The notes under the pieces are model-generated. The model was not told the DNA's origin. It ran no database searches and was given only the letters and a program-made list of their open reading frames with translations. From contig JBGPHT010000015.1 of the NCBI GenBank assembly GCA_041484525.1, positions 16,993-80,992 of the forward strand: a DNA stretch of 64,000 nucleotides. Reading direction: 5' to 3'. A program made the translations under genes and the position numbers. How positions within the stretch are numbered: position 1 is the stretch's first letter; each line of letters begins with the position of its first letter. Source of the DNA: JBGPHT01 sp041484525. GTDB taxonomy: Bacteria > Acidobacteriota > Terriglobia > Bryobacterales > Bryobacteraceae. Below, piece after piece: positions 7,999 to 15,316 of this stretch.

Positions 7999-9063
7999 CT
8001 AGGTGATCGCAACCAGCGACCGCTTTTCGGCGTCGGTGCAGCGCTCTTCGCGGCAGCAGCCGGACTCCCATAGCTTCGGACGATTCTCCCAGATTTCGCG
8101 GATCGGCTTCTCCTTGACGTTGCCCACGGGCTTGGCGCCGGTGCACACCGTGACGTCGCCGTTGGCCTGAAATTGCAGCGTGGTCAGGGCCGCGCACGTG
8201 GCGTGCTTTTCGTGCGCCATGTGCGATTGCGTCAGGATCCGCAGCGTATCCGGATTCCGGAAATAAGGGATCATGGCCTCGAGTTGCGCGAAGCTGTTGT
8301 CGATGTGCAGCCCCTGGCGCTTGAGGCGGATCAACTCCTCCACCGCCGCAATCGCGCGCGCCGTGTCCTTCGGCCAGTTTTCGCTATGCTCGAACCACCG
8401 CGTATCGTCCGGGGTGTTGTAGTTCTGCTCGATCGGCTGATAGAAAATATGCATGCCGTCGCGCGAGGCGAATTCCGCCAGCTTCGGGACATCGTCCAGG
8501 TTGTGCGACATGATCACGGTCTTCAGGCGGATCACGTACTTCAAGTTCTTTTCCTGGCGGACACGCTGCAGCGTTTCGATGGTTAGGTTGGTGAGTTCGA
8601 AGAAATCTTCCTTGCCGCGGACTTTACTGTGCGTGGCGCCCAGGCCATCCACCGAGATGGTGACGCGCGAGGGCTGCGCCAGCGCCAGTTTCTCGATCTT
8701 GGTCTGGTCTTTCCAATAGCCGTGCGTCAGGATCTCCTGGAAAAAGCCCAGGGCGGAGCCAAACGCAACCAGGTCGATGGTGTACGGCTTCAACAGTGCT
8801 TCTCCGCCGCTGAACCCGACATGCACCGGCCCCAGCCAGGTACGCAGGTCCGTGAGAACCGTCTTCAACTGCTCGAGAGTCGGCCCGTCTTCTTTGCCCT
8901 TGTTCTTCCAGATGTCGCAATGCACGCAGCGGGCGTTGCACAGCTCGGTCAGCAGGAAAACGATCGAGGTCGGCCGGCAATGAGATGCCAACCGTCCTCC
9001 CGCAAAATTACGGAGACGGTAGTTCACGCCCTCATAAACGTGCCGGTACGTATCTGCAAACAC
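7999..9063 (-). CDS. Radical SAM protein with SPASM-like C-terminus
   Basis: 354 residues. The radical SAM cluster motif is CNARCVHC (Cys42, Cys46, Cys49), followed by GFSGGEALL. The C-terminus contains a further cysteine set (CAALTTLQF, VCTGAKPVGN, then GCCREERC), as in SPASM/Twitch domains that bind an auxiliary iron-sulfur cluster, after a typical PIREIWEN segment. Such proteins oxidise or epimerise peptides, sugars or small molecules; the substrate here is unknown. It sits between two asparagine-synthase-like genes, and its stop is 30 bp from asnB, so the two probably act on a common product in the surface-glycan locus. Confidence 0.88.
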   Translation of the reverse strand: MFADTYRHVYEGVNYRLRNFAGGRLASHCRPTSIVFLLTELCNARCVHCDIWKNKGKEDGPTLEQLKTVLTDLRTWLGPVHVGFSGGEALLKPYTIDLVAFGSALGFFQEILTHGYWKDQTKIEKLALAQPSRVTISVDGLGATHSKVRGKEDFFELTNLTIETLQRVRQEKNLKYVIRLKTVIMSHNLDDVPKLAEFASRDGMHIFYQPIEQNYNTPDDTRWFEHSENWPKDTARAIAAVEELIRLKRQGLHIDNSFAQLEAMIPYFRNPDTLRILTQSHMAHEKHATCAALTTLQFQANGDVTVCTGAKPVGNVKEKPIREIWENRPKLWESGCCREERCTDAEKRSLVAIT

Positions 9064-9257
9064 CTGTTATCTTCCCCCGAGGCCGCCCTTTCCGCAGGCG
9101 TGTACTCCACCTGATGGTATCTGATTCACCCTGGTCATTCAATGGGTGCAAGGTAAGGGGTTATGGTACTCCGTACGATGTCATCCAACAGTTAATGTGA
9201 ATCCCGCCGTTCGGTTAAGGTTCGCGGCGCATGGCACAATAGAGCAGAGCACGCCGC
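9064..9257. other. Divergent intergenic region
   Basis: 194 bp between the radical SAM gene (minus) and the second asparagine-synthase-like gene (plus). Must contain promoters for both directions. I see no strong consensus -35/-10 pair, RNA gene or clear palindrome. Confidence 0.35.
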
Positions 9258-11186
9258 ATGTGTGGAATCACCGGCTTCGTATCCCGAAACCCGATTTCCG
9301 AACCAGACAGCCTGGTGGAGCGGATGGCCGCCGTGATCCACCATCGCGGCCCGGATGCCACCAGTTTTTACCGTGACTCCCATGCCCAACTGGGGCACCT
9401 GCGCCTGAGCATCATCGACCTCGCCACCGGCCAGCAGCCGATGTGCAACGAGACCGGCGACCTGTGGATCATCTACAACGGCGAGATCTTCAATCATGCC
9501 GACCTGCGCGGCGATCTGGAAGGCGCCGGCCACCGCTACAAGACCCACTGCGACACCGAAACCATCCTGCACTCTTACGAGCAGTACGGCCGGAAGTGCG
9601 TCGAGCGCTATCGCGGTATGTTTGCGTTCGCTATCTGGGATCCGCGCCGCCAGACTCTCTTCTGCGCGCGCGATCGCCTGGGAATCAAGCCGTTTTACTA
9701 CTACTGGAACGGGTCGGTCTTCGTCTTCGCCTCCGAGATCAAGGCCATCCTCGAGCACCCCGCGGTTTCGGCGTCCTTCGACGAATCGCTGCTTTCTGAA
9801 TACTTGGCATTCGGATATATCAGCGGCGAGCGGACGCTGTTCTCCGGCATCCGCAAGCTGCTGCCCGGTCATACGCTGACGCTCACGCCTGAATCGCTCG
9901 AGATCGAGCCCTATTGGGACGTGCCGCGCGACGCGCCCGCCGAAACACGCCCCGACGAGGAGTGGATCGCCGAGTGCCGCGAGCGCCTCGAGCAGACCGT
10001 CCGCATGCGCCTGATGAGCGATGTTCCGCTCGGCATGTTCCTGAGCGGCGGCGTGGATTCGAGCGCCATCGCCGCTCTGATGAAGCGCATGGTCACGGGC
10101 CCGGTCAAGACCTTCGCCGTGGGTTACGCCGAAGCCGAGTACAGCGAACTCGGCTACGCGCGCCAGGTCGCCCAAAGCATTGGCACCGACCATCACGAGG
10201 TGCGGGTGAGCATGGAGGATTTCTTCAACGCCCTGCCCACGCTGGTATGGCATGAAGACGAGCCGATCGCCTGGCCCTCGAGTGTTTCGCTGTACTTCGT
10301 TTCCCGGCTGGCGTCGCAACAGGTAAAGGTGGTGCTCACCGGCGAAGGCAGCGACGAGCTTTTCGCGGGCTACAGCCGGTACCGCTTTTACGAAATGAAC
10401 CAGGCGGGCCTGCGGTATTACAAGCTGCTGCCCGGCCCCCTGCGGCGCTTCATCCGCGCGCGTGTGGAGGATTCGCGGCTGCTCTCGGGCGCCGTGCGTC
10501 GCAAACTGCAGCACTCCTTCGTGGGCCGCGGCGAGACGCTCGAATCGCTCTACCTGGACAATTTCTACTCCGCATTTTCCGCCGCCGGGCAGCATCAACT
10601 CCTGCTCCCCGGCGCACCCCACGCGGGAACTTACGATGGCTATCTGGGGTATTGGAATTCGGCCGCGAATCTCCCAGTGCTGCAGCGTCTGCTGTACACC
10701 GACCAGAAGACGTACCTCGTCGAACTGCTGATGAAGCAGGACCAGATGAGCATGGCCTGCTCGATTGAGAGCCGCGTCCCGTTCCTCGACCACCCCTTCG
10801 TGGAGTTTGCCGCGCGCGTCCCCCGGCACATGAAGATCCGCAACGGCGAGGCGAAGTACATTCTGAAGCGGGCGGTGGAGGATGTGCTGCCGCGCGACAT
10901 CATCTACCGCACCAAGATGGGATTCCCCACGCCGTTGCGGCAGTGGCTGCGGGATCCGCGCGCCGACCGGCTGCTGGAGCTCCTGAGCGACCCGGATGGC
11001 CTGCTGGCAGCCTATCTGGACGGCCGGCAACTGGAGTCCTTGATCGAGAAGCACAAGTCCGGTTCAGTGGACGCTACCGACCGCATCTGGCGGCTGTTGA
11101 ACTTGCAAGTGTGGGGCGACCTCTTCTTCACCGGCCGCCGCGAGCAGCGGCTGGAAGGTCTGATGGCGGTGGCGTATCGAGCGTGA
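9258..11186 (+). CDS. asnB: Second asparagine synthase (glutamine-hydrolysing) family protein
   Basis: 642 residues, same two-domain architecture as the protein at 6082 but clearly diverged. MCGITGFV gives the Cys2 nucleophile, followed by HHRGPDA and NGEIFNH glutamine-site motifs; LSGGVDSSA at 262-270 is the PP-loop; TGEGSDELFAGYSRYR follows. Close relatives are common in exosortase/PEP-CTERM-type exopolysaccharide loci, where the amidated product is unknown. Gene is divergent from the radical SAM gene. The 3' side borders a lower-GC accessory segment starting about 11200. Confidence 0.9.
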   Translation: MCGITGFVSRNPISEPDSLVERMAAVIHHRGPDATSFYRDSHAQLGHLRLSIIDLATGQQPMCNETGDLWIIYNGEIFNHADLRGDLEGAGHRYKTHCDTETILHSYEQYGRKCVERYRGMFAFAIWDPRRQTLFCARDRLGIKPFYYYWNGSVFVFASEIKAILEHPAVSASFDESLLSEYLAFGYISGERTLFSGIRKLLPGHTLTLTPESLEIEPYWDVPRDAPAETRPDEEWIAECRERLEQTVRMRLMSDVPLGMFLSGGVDSSAIAALMKRMVTGPVKTFAVGYAEAEYSELGYARQVAQSIGTDHHEVRVSMEDFFNALPTLVWHEDEPIAWPSSVSLYFVSRLASQQVKVVLTGEGSDELFAGYSRYRFYEMNQAGLRYYKLLPGPLRRFIRARVEDSRLLSGAVRRKLQHSFVGRGETLESLYLDNFYSAFSAAGQHQLLLPGAPHAGTYDGYLGYWNSAANLPVLQRLLYTDQKTYLVELLMKQDQMSMACSIESRVPFLDHPFVEFAARVPRHMKIRNGEAKYILKRAVEDVLPRDIIYRTKMGFPTPLRQWLRDPRADRLLELLSDPDGLLAAYLDGRQLESLIEKHKSGSVDATDRIWRLLNLQVWGDLFFTGRREQRLEGLMAVAYRA

Positions 11187-11276
11187 AAGGCGACGTGAGG
11201 GAGAGAGCGCCCCACGAGGCCGTTTTGAGCGCACGTCGAATTGACCTACTCGTATTACAATTAAGGAGTTTCCGGA

Positions 11277-11362
11277 TGACATGCTGTCTGAGTGATGGTC
11301 GCCTCGCATTCTCGCTGAAGAAGTGCGGCAAACCATTGGCCCGGCCTTCATTGAATGCCTAG
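11277..11362 (+). CDS. Candidate 28-residue leader ORF upstream of HEAT/nuclease-like gene
   Basis: Short open frame starting ATG 11277 with a strong Shine-Dalgarno (AAGGAG, 7 nt upstream) and ending TAG 11360-11362. It overlaps the next gene's ATG (11355) by 8 bp, an arrangement suited to translational coupling. The downstream gene lacks a ribosome-binding site of its own and is preceded in-frame by a stop, so it may depend on this leader. The encoded peptide (MTCCLSDG... rich in Lys, Cys) resembles nothing I recognise. A candidate -10 TACAAT lies at 11256. It may be only a leader, not a functional peptide. Confidence 0.35.
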
Positions 11363-12902
11363 ACTTGCCTTCAAGCCCGATTCCAGTTTCTTCCGAAAGA
11401 TCGCGATTGGTGCAATTGGCACACGTGCGATAACCGCTGAGCTGGGCCAGTTTGGCCACCATATCGCTGAACTTGAACGAGGGTCGCTCGATACGAAGTT
11501 GTGGAAGGACGTTAAACGTAAGCGCGTCCGTATCCCCGATCTGGTCTGCGTCTCGTGCGGACTTCGCATTGAAAGCCGAGCGAAAACAAGAACTGAACTC
11601 ACGATGTCGCACAGTCCGAACGAACAGGTACGGGCCTGGGATTTCGGCATGGTCGATTACATCGCGTTTCCGATCTGTCAGACCTTCGGGGAGAAGTACT
11701 GGAGCGCCGGGCACTTGGGGCACGCTTCCTCTTATTGGCACGAACGGAATTGGATCAAGTGGGAAGTAAGCGGAAGAATCAACTACTTCCAAGTGGCGGC
11801 TTTTCGAGCGACGCCGCATGCAAGAATCGCGACGAAGGGTGTTACTGAAGGCTCTGAGACTAGCATCGGCTGGAACGCCATGTTCTCGACGAGGTCCGGT
11901 ACTATTGATGCTGCCGGTAGCGGGAGGATCACCATTCGCCGGGGCTCTGATGGCCACCGTAACACGCGTACTGTTCCTGCCGGCTTACAACTCTTCGTCT
12001 CCGCGGGCGAGGCAGTCGAGGAGAGTCAAGTTGTCGCTGCCGTTGTATCTCCTGTTCCGCGTAGTGCCCTAGCGTGTCCGCGAAGGATGCCGGCCAACCA
12101 CATCAGCATTCTCCTGGCATCACGTGAGAGGACGCAGAGGTTCGCTGGTGTTAAGCTCGCCCGGCTCAGGGCCGAGCCAATGTACCGATCTGCAGTGGAA
12201 AGCCTCGCTTTCGACAGCGAAGAAGATGTTTACATTCGTCTCGAAGGCGCCTCATATCTGGCTTCCGTGTGTGGACTCTCGGCCCGTGAGCTTTTCCGTC
12301 CTTATCTTTCCAGCGTCGATGACCGAACGCAACTTGAGGCCGTGAGTGCTCTCGGGGAGACGGCCGCAACAGAAGCCGTGGAACTCCTCAGTGAGATTCT
12401 TGATGACGCAACTCAGCCATACTTCGTGCGTAGCGCGGCGGCGTGGTGCCTTGGCCGGCAGGGCACCGAAGAAGCCACGGCGCGCCTTGTTCGCGCCTTC
12501 TCGGATGTTGACCGCAAGATCCGAGAGGAAGCTCTCGAAGGGCTGGTTTCTGTGGGCGGCGCAGCCACGCACGTGCTGCTTGCCGGTTTGCGCGAAATGA
12601 ATGAAGATATCGTTGCAGGGTGTGCAGAGGCGCTGCGGCGGCAGCCGCTTCCTCCGGAGATCCTTTCCCGCATCAACGAGGATCTCCACGCGCCCCAGCC
12701 GTCGAAATGGGTTGCGTGGCTCGCCGGTTTTCTTCCGCGTGATGCGACCACCGCCGCAATCGCAGAACTACAGAACACCGCCCCTCAGCTTCATTACGCG
12801 ATTAGCTTGCTTTGGTCTTTCATAGATAGTTGGATCTCCCGACGGTGGGAGCTAAATCCTGGCGCAACTTTCCCTGAGAGCGATGAGGCATATGAAGTTT
12901 AG
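11355..12902 (+). CDS. HEAT-repeat protein with putative nuclease-like N-terminus, partner of DNA methyltransferase
   Basis: 515 residues. The N-terminal ~110 residues have a basic-hydrophobic block, HHIAELERG, VRIPDLVC (Pro61-Asp62), a CVSCG pair (65-69) and RIESRAK (Glu73, Lys77). The D...E...K order recalls PD-(D/E)xK nucleases, though spacing is not canonical. Residues about 265-430 form HEAT-type helical repeats (segments such as LEAVSALGETAATEAVELL and VRSAAAWCLGRQGTEEA). It overlaps the start of the downstream DNA methyltransferase gene by 20 bp, so the two form one transcription unit; restriction or another defence role is inferred from this pairing only. Base composition is lower in GC than flanking sugar genes, suggesting horizontal acquisition. 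Confidence 0.75.
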   Translation: MPRLAFKPDSSFFRKIAIGAIGTRAITAELGQFGHHIAELERGSLDTKLWKDVKRKRVRIPDLVCVSCGLRIESRAKTRTELTMSHSPNEQVRAWDFGMVDYIAFPICQTFGEKYWSAGHLGHASSYWHERNWIKWEVSGRINYFQVAAFRATPHARIATKGVTEGSETSIGWNAMFSTRSGTIDAAGSGRITIRRGSDGHRNTRTVPAGLQLFVSAGEAVEESQVVAAVVSPVPRSALACPRRMPANHISILLASRERTQRFAGVKLARLRAEPMYRSAVESLAFDSEEDVYIRLEGASYLASVCGLSARELFRPYLSSVDDRTQLEAVSALGETAATEAVELLSEILDDATQPYFVRSAAAWCLGRQGTEEATARLVRAFSDVDRKIREEALEGLVSVGGAATHVLLAGLREMNEDIVAGCAEALRRQPLPPEILSRINEDLHAPQPSKWVAWLAGFLPRDATTAAIAELQNTAPQLHYAISLLWSFIDSWISRRWELNPGATFPESDEAYEV

Positions 12903-13908
12903 TTTTGACCCCTCTACCGTCGTGTACCGTACAGAGTACGGAATGCAGCTCGCGGGCGACAGCAAGGACGTCATTACATCCCTTCCAGACAGTTGCGTGG
13001 ATCTACTAATCACCAGCCCGCCTTTCGCGCTCCTGCGTCAAAAGAGCTACGGCAACGAAAAGCAGGACGCCTATGTCGCGTGGCTGAGCGATTTCGGTAA
13101 AGCCGCGATGCGCGTGTTGAAGGACAGCGGTAGCTTCGTGCTTGATCTTGGGGGAGCATATCAACGCGGAAGACCTGTTCGCTCGTTGTACAACTTTCGG
13201 GTGCTCTTACAGTTCTGTGATGAACTTGGCTACGAATTAGCTGAGGAATTCTTCTGGTACAACCCCGCCAAGCTACCGTCTCCGATTGAGTGGGTAAACA
13301 AACGCAAGATTCGAGTGAAGGACGCAGTTAACACTGTTTGGTGGCTTTCAAAAACAGCCACGCCGAAGGCGGACGTGACGAAAGTTCTCGTCCCGTACTC
13401 CGAGAGAATGAAGACTCTGCTCAAGGACCCCGGAAAATTCTATCGTCCAAAGGAACGCCCCTCTGGGCACGATATCGCTGATTCATTCGGAAGGAACAAT
13501 GACGGAGCCATTCCATCGAATCTACTTCAGATCCCAAATACCGATAGCAATTCGCACTACCTGAGAATCTGCAAGAGCCTCGGCGAGGAGAGCCATCCCG
13601 CTAGATTTCCGGCGGACCTGCCACGGTTCTTTATCAAGTTCCTCACAGACCCTGGCGATGTCGTGATCGATATTTTTTCCGGCTCGAATACAACCGGCTA
13701 CGTTGCCGAAGAACTTCGACGGCGATGGATCGGTATTGAACTTGATCGGTCGTATGCTGTTCTCTCAGGCATCCGCTTTATGGACAATGCGCCGGTGCCG
13801 GCGATCCAAAAAGCACTTGCTGAAATGCGGCGAGGCACTACCCTGGATCTATCTGGCGGCTCCGAGGGCCGTCGGCAAGCTGAACTCAGTTTTCAACCAC
13901 ACACGTAG
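12883..13908 (+). CDS. Site-specific DNA methyltransferase, class beta (N4-cytosine or N6-adenine)
   Basis: 341 residues. Catalytic motif IV TSPPF is at 44-48 near the N-terminus and the SAM-binding motif I (DIFSGSNTTGYVAEE, about 263-277) near the C-terminus: the beta order. SPPF with the following YGNE...YVAWL resembles N4-cytosine enzymes of the PvuII type, but N6-adenine cannot be excluded. The usual DPFxGSGTT is replaced by DIFSGSNTT. Starts ATG 12883 (or ATG 12892), inside the 3' end of the HEAT-protein gene, implying coupled expression. Likely the modification half of a restriction-modification or methylation-guided defence pair. Confidence 0.88.
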   Translation: MRHMKFSFDPSTVVYRTEYGMQLAGDSKDVITSLPDSCVDLLITSPPFALLRQKSYGNEKQDAYVAWLSDFGKAAMRVLKDSGSFVLDLGGAYQRGRPVRSLYNFRVLLQFCDELGYELAEEFFWYNPAKLPSPIEWVNKRKIRVKDAVNTVWWLSKTATPKADVTKVLVPYSERMKTLLKDPGKFYRPKERPSGHDIADSFGRNNDGAIPSNLLQIPNTDSNSHYLRICKSLGEESHPARFPADLPRFFIKFLTDPGDVVIDIFSGSNTTGYVAEELRRRWIGIELDRSYAVLSGIRFMDNAPVPAIQKALAEMRRGTTLDLSGGSEGRRQAELSFQPHT

Positions 13909-14103
13909 AGTAGCAGTCGGCGAGTAAACGGTCGTAGGCTCCAAATCCGTCCCACAGATGCCGTGGTGTGAGCCGCGGCCAAGTAGAAAGTTCCGGTTCG
14001 ACGTGTCATCACTTGAAGAACGGCCGTCAGGCGGGCACACTGGAAGCGTGAAGCCGATCCGCCAGACACCCTCCAATCGGACTCGCGGCTCCGCGGCGCA
14101 CGT
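13909..14103. other. Intergenic boundary of the defence-like island
   Basis: 195 bp between the methyltransferase gene and the next glycosyltransferase, the right edge of the lower-GC segment. No gene, convincing tRNA or direct repeat with the left edge (about 11190-11276) was found by eye. Confidence 0.35.
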
Positions 14104-15207
14104 ATGAACGCGCCCCTGCCGGTGCTCCTGATGGCGCGGACGCTCGACCTCGGCGGCACCGAGCGGCAGATGACGCAGATTGCCCTGACGCTCGACCGCT
14201 CGCGCTTTGAGCCCCATGTGGCCTGCTTTCACGCCGATGGATTGCGCGGCGAGGAATTGCGCGCCGCGGGCGTCCCCATCGTCGAGCTTCCGGTGCGCTC
14301 GTTTCGCGGGCCTTCGGCTCTTCACGGCGCCGTCCTGCTAGGTCGCTACCTGCGCCGCCACAGCATCCCACTCGTCCATACCTTCGACGTTCCGATGAAC
14401 GTCTTCGGCGTCCCCGCGGCGCGGCTCTGGGGCACGCCGTATGTTCTCTCGAGTCAGCGCGCCCATCGCCATCTGACGCCCGGCACGATGCGCCATCTGC
14501 TCCGCCTCACGGACCGAATGGTGGATGCCATCGTCGTGAACTCGGAATCCGTAGCGCGCGAAATGACGGAAGAAGACCGCACCCCTCCGAGCCTGCTGCG
14601 GCTTTGCTATAACGGCATCGATACCAGCGTCTTCCGCCGCCAGGATTGCGAGCCGCCGGAACCATTGCGCGAAGCCTCACTCGTCATCGGAACCCTCTGT
14701 GCGCTGCGCCCGGAAAAGAATCTACCGATGCTGCTCGCCGCCTTCGCACGCGTCGGCGGGAAAGGCATCAAGCTTGCCATCGTGGGCAGCGGCCCGGAAC
14801 AACCCAAGTTGATCGAAGAGGCGCGCCGACTAGGGATTGCCGGCGACTGCTGGTTCGAGCCCTCGACCGCCGAGGTTCCCCGCTGGCTTAGCGCCATGGA
14901 CATATTCGTGCTGCCGTCCGATTCCGAGGCGCTCTCAAACTCCCTGATGGAAGCGATGGCGTGTGGATGCTGCGCCGCCGCGTCCCGCGTGGGAGGCAAC
15001 CTCGAGCTGGTACGCCATCTGGACACGGGCCTCCTGTTCCGCGCCGGCGACGTAGACGACCTGACAGCTTGCCTCGCCCGTCTCATCGCCGACGAGGAGT
15101 TGCGTACGTCGCTGGCCGCAGCCGGAACGGCTCGCATGCATCGGGAGTTCTCGCTCGAGGCCTCTGCCTCCCGGATGGCGGAGATTTACGAATCGGTGAG
15201 CAAATAA
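14104..15207 (+). CDS. Glycosyltransferase family 4
   Basis: 367 residues, complete two-domain GT-B fold glycosyltransferase. Seen: N-terminal LDLGGTERQMTQIA (acceptor domain glycine loop), a donor-domain start at LCALRPEKNL, and the signature LPSDSEALSNSLMEAMACG followed by RVGGNLELV. Cytosolic, using a nucleotide sugar. It follows the defence-like island and converges on a secreted-protein gene across the second copy of the palindromic element; the stop codon itself (15205-15207) touches the left arm of the repeat. Confidence 0.9.
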   Translation: MNAPLPVLLMARTLDLGGTERQMTQIALTLDRSRFEPHVACFHADGLRGEELRAAGVPIVELPVRSFRGPSALHGAVLLGRYLRRHSIPLVHTFDVPMNVFGVPAARLWGTPYVLSSQRAHRHLTPGTMRHLLRLTDRMVDAIVVNSESVAREMTEEDRTPPSLLRLCYNGIDTSVFRRQDCEPPEPLREASLVIGTLCALRPEKNLPMLLAAFARVGGKGIKLAIVGSGPEQPKLIEEARRLGIAGDCWFEPSTAEVPRWLSAMDIFVLPSDSEALSNSLMEAMACGCCAAASRVGGNLELVRHLDTGLLFRAGDVDDLTACLARLIADEELRTSLAAAGTARMHREFSLEASASRMAEIYESVSK

Positions 15208-15309
15208 GATATTCACCGCCGAGACGCCGAGATCGCCGAGAAAAATGCAAGGCCTTGTCTTAATGTTTTTGTGTTCTCGGCGATCTCGGCGTCTCGGCGG
15301 TGAATATCT
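15207..15309. repeat. Large inverted repeat between convergent genes, copy 2
   Basis: Perfect 35-bp arms, left 15207-15241 and right 15275-15309, separated by a 33-nt loop. The arms share the TTCACCGCCGAGACGCCGAGA core with the element at 5963-6073. Lies between convergent stops (15207 and 15317). The loop sequences of the two copies are unrelated, so the arms are what is conserved. May serve as a bidirectional terminator, but size and repetition suggest a dispersed palindromic or miniature mobile element. Confidence 0.93.
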
Positions 15310-15316
15310 TCTTGCG

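Noticed and set aside
9192..11054. 620-codon minus-strand open frame
   Set aside because: Exact antisense of the asparagine-synthase-like gene, which has clear active-site motifs.
13926..14025. tRNA gene or tRNA fragment at the island edge (GGCTCCAAATCC and GGTTCGA stretches)
   Set aside because: No acceptor stem or consistent cloverleaf could be formed, and no matching direct repeat is seen at the other island edge.
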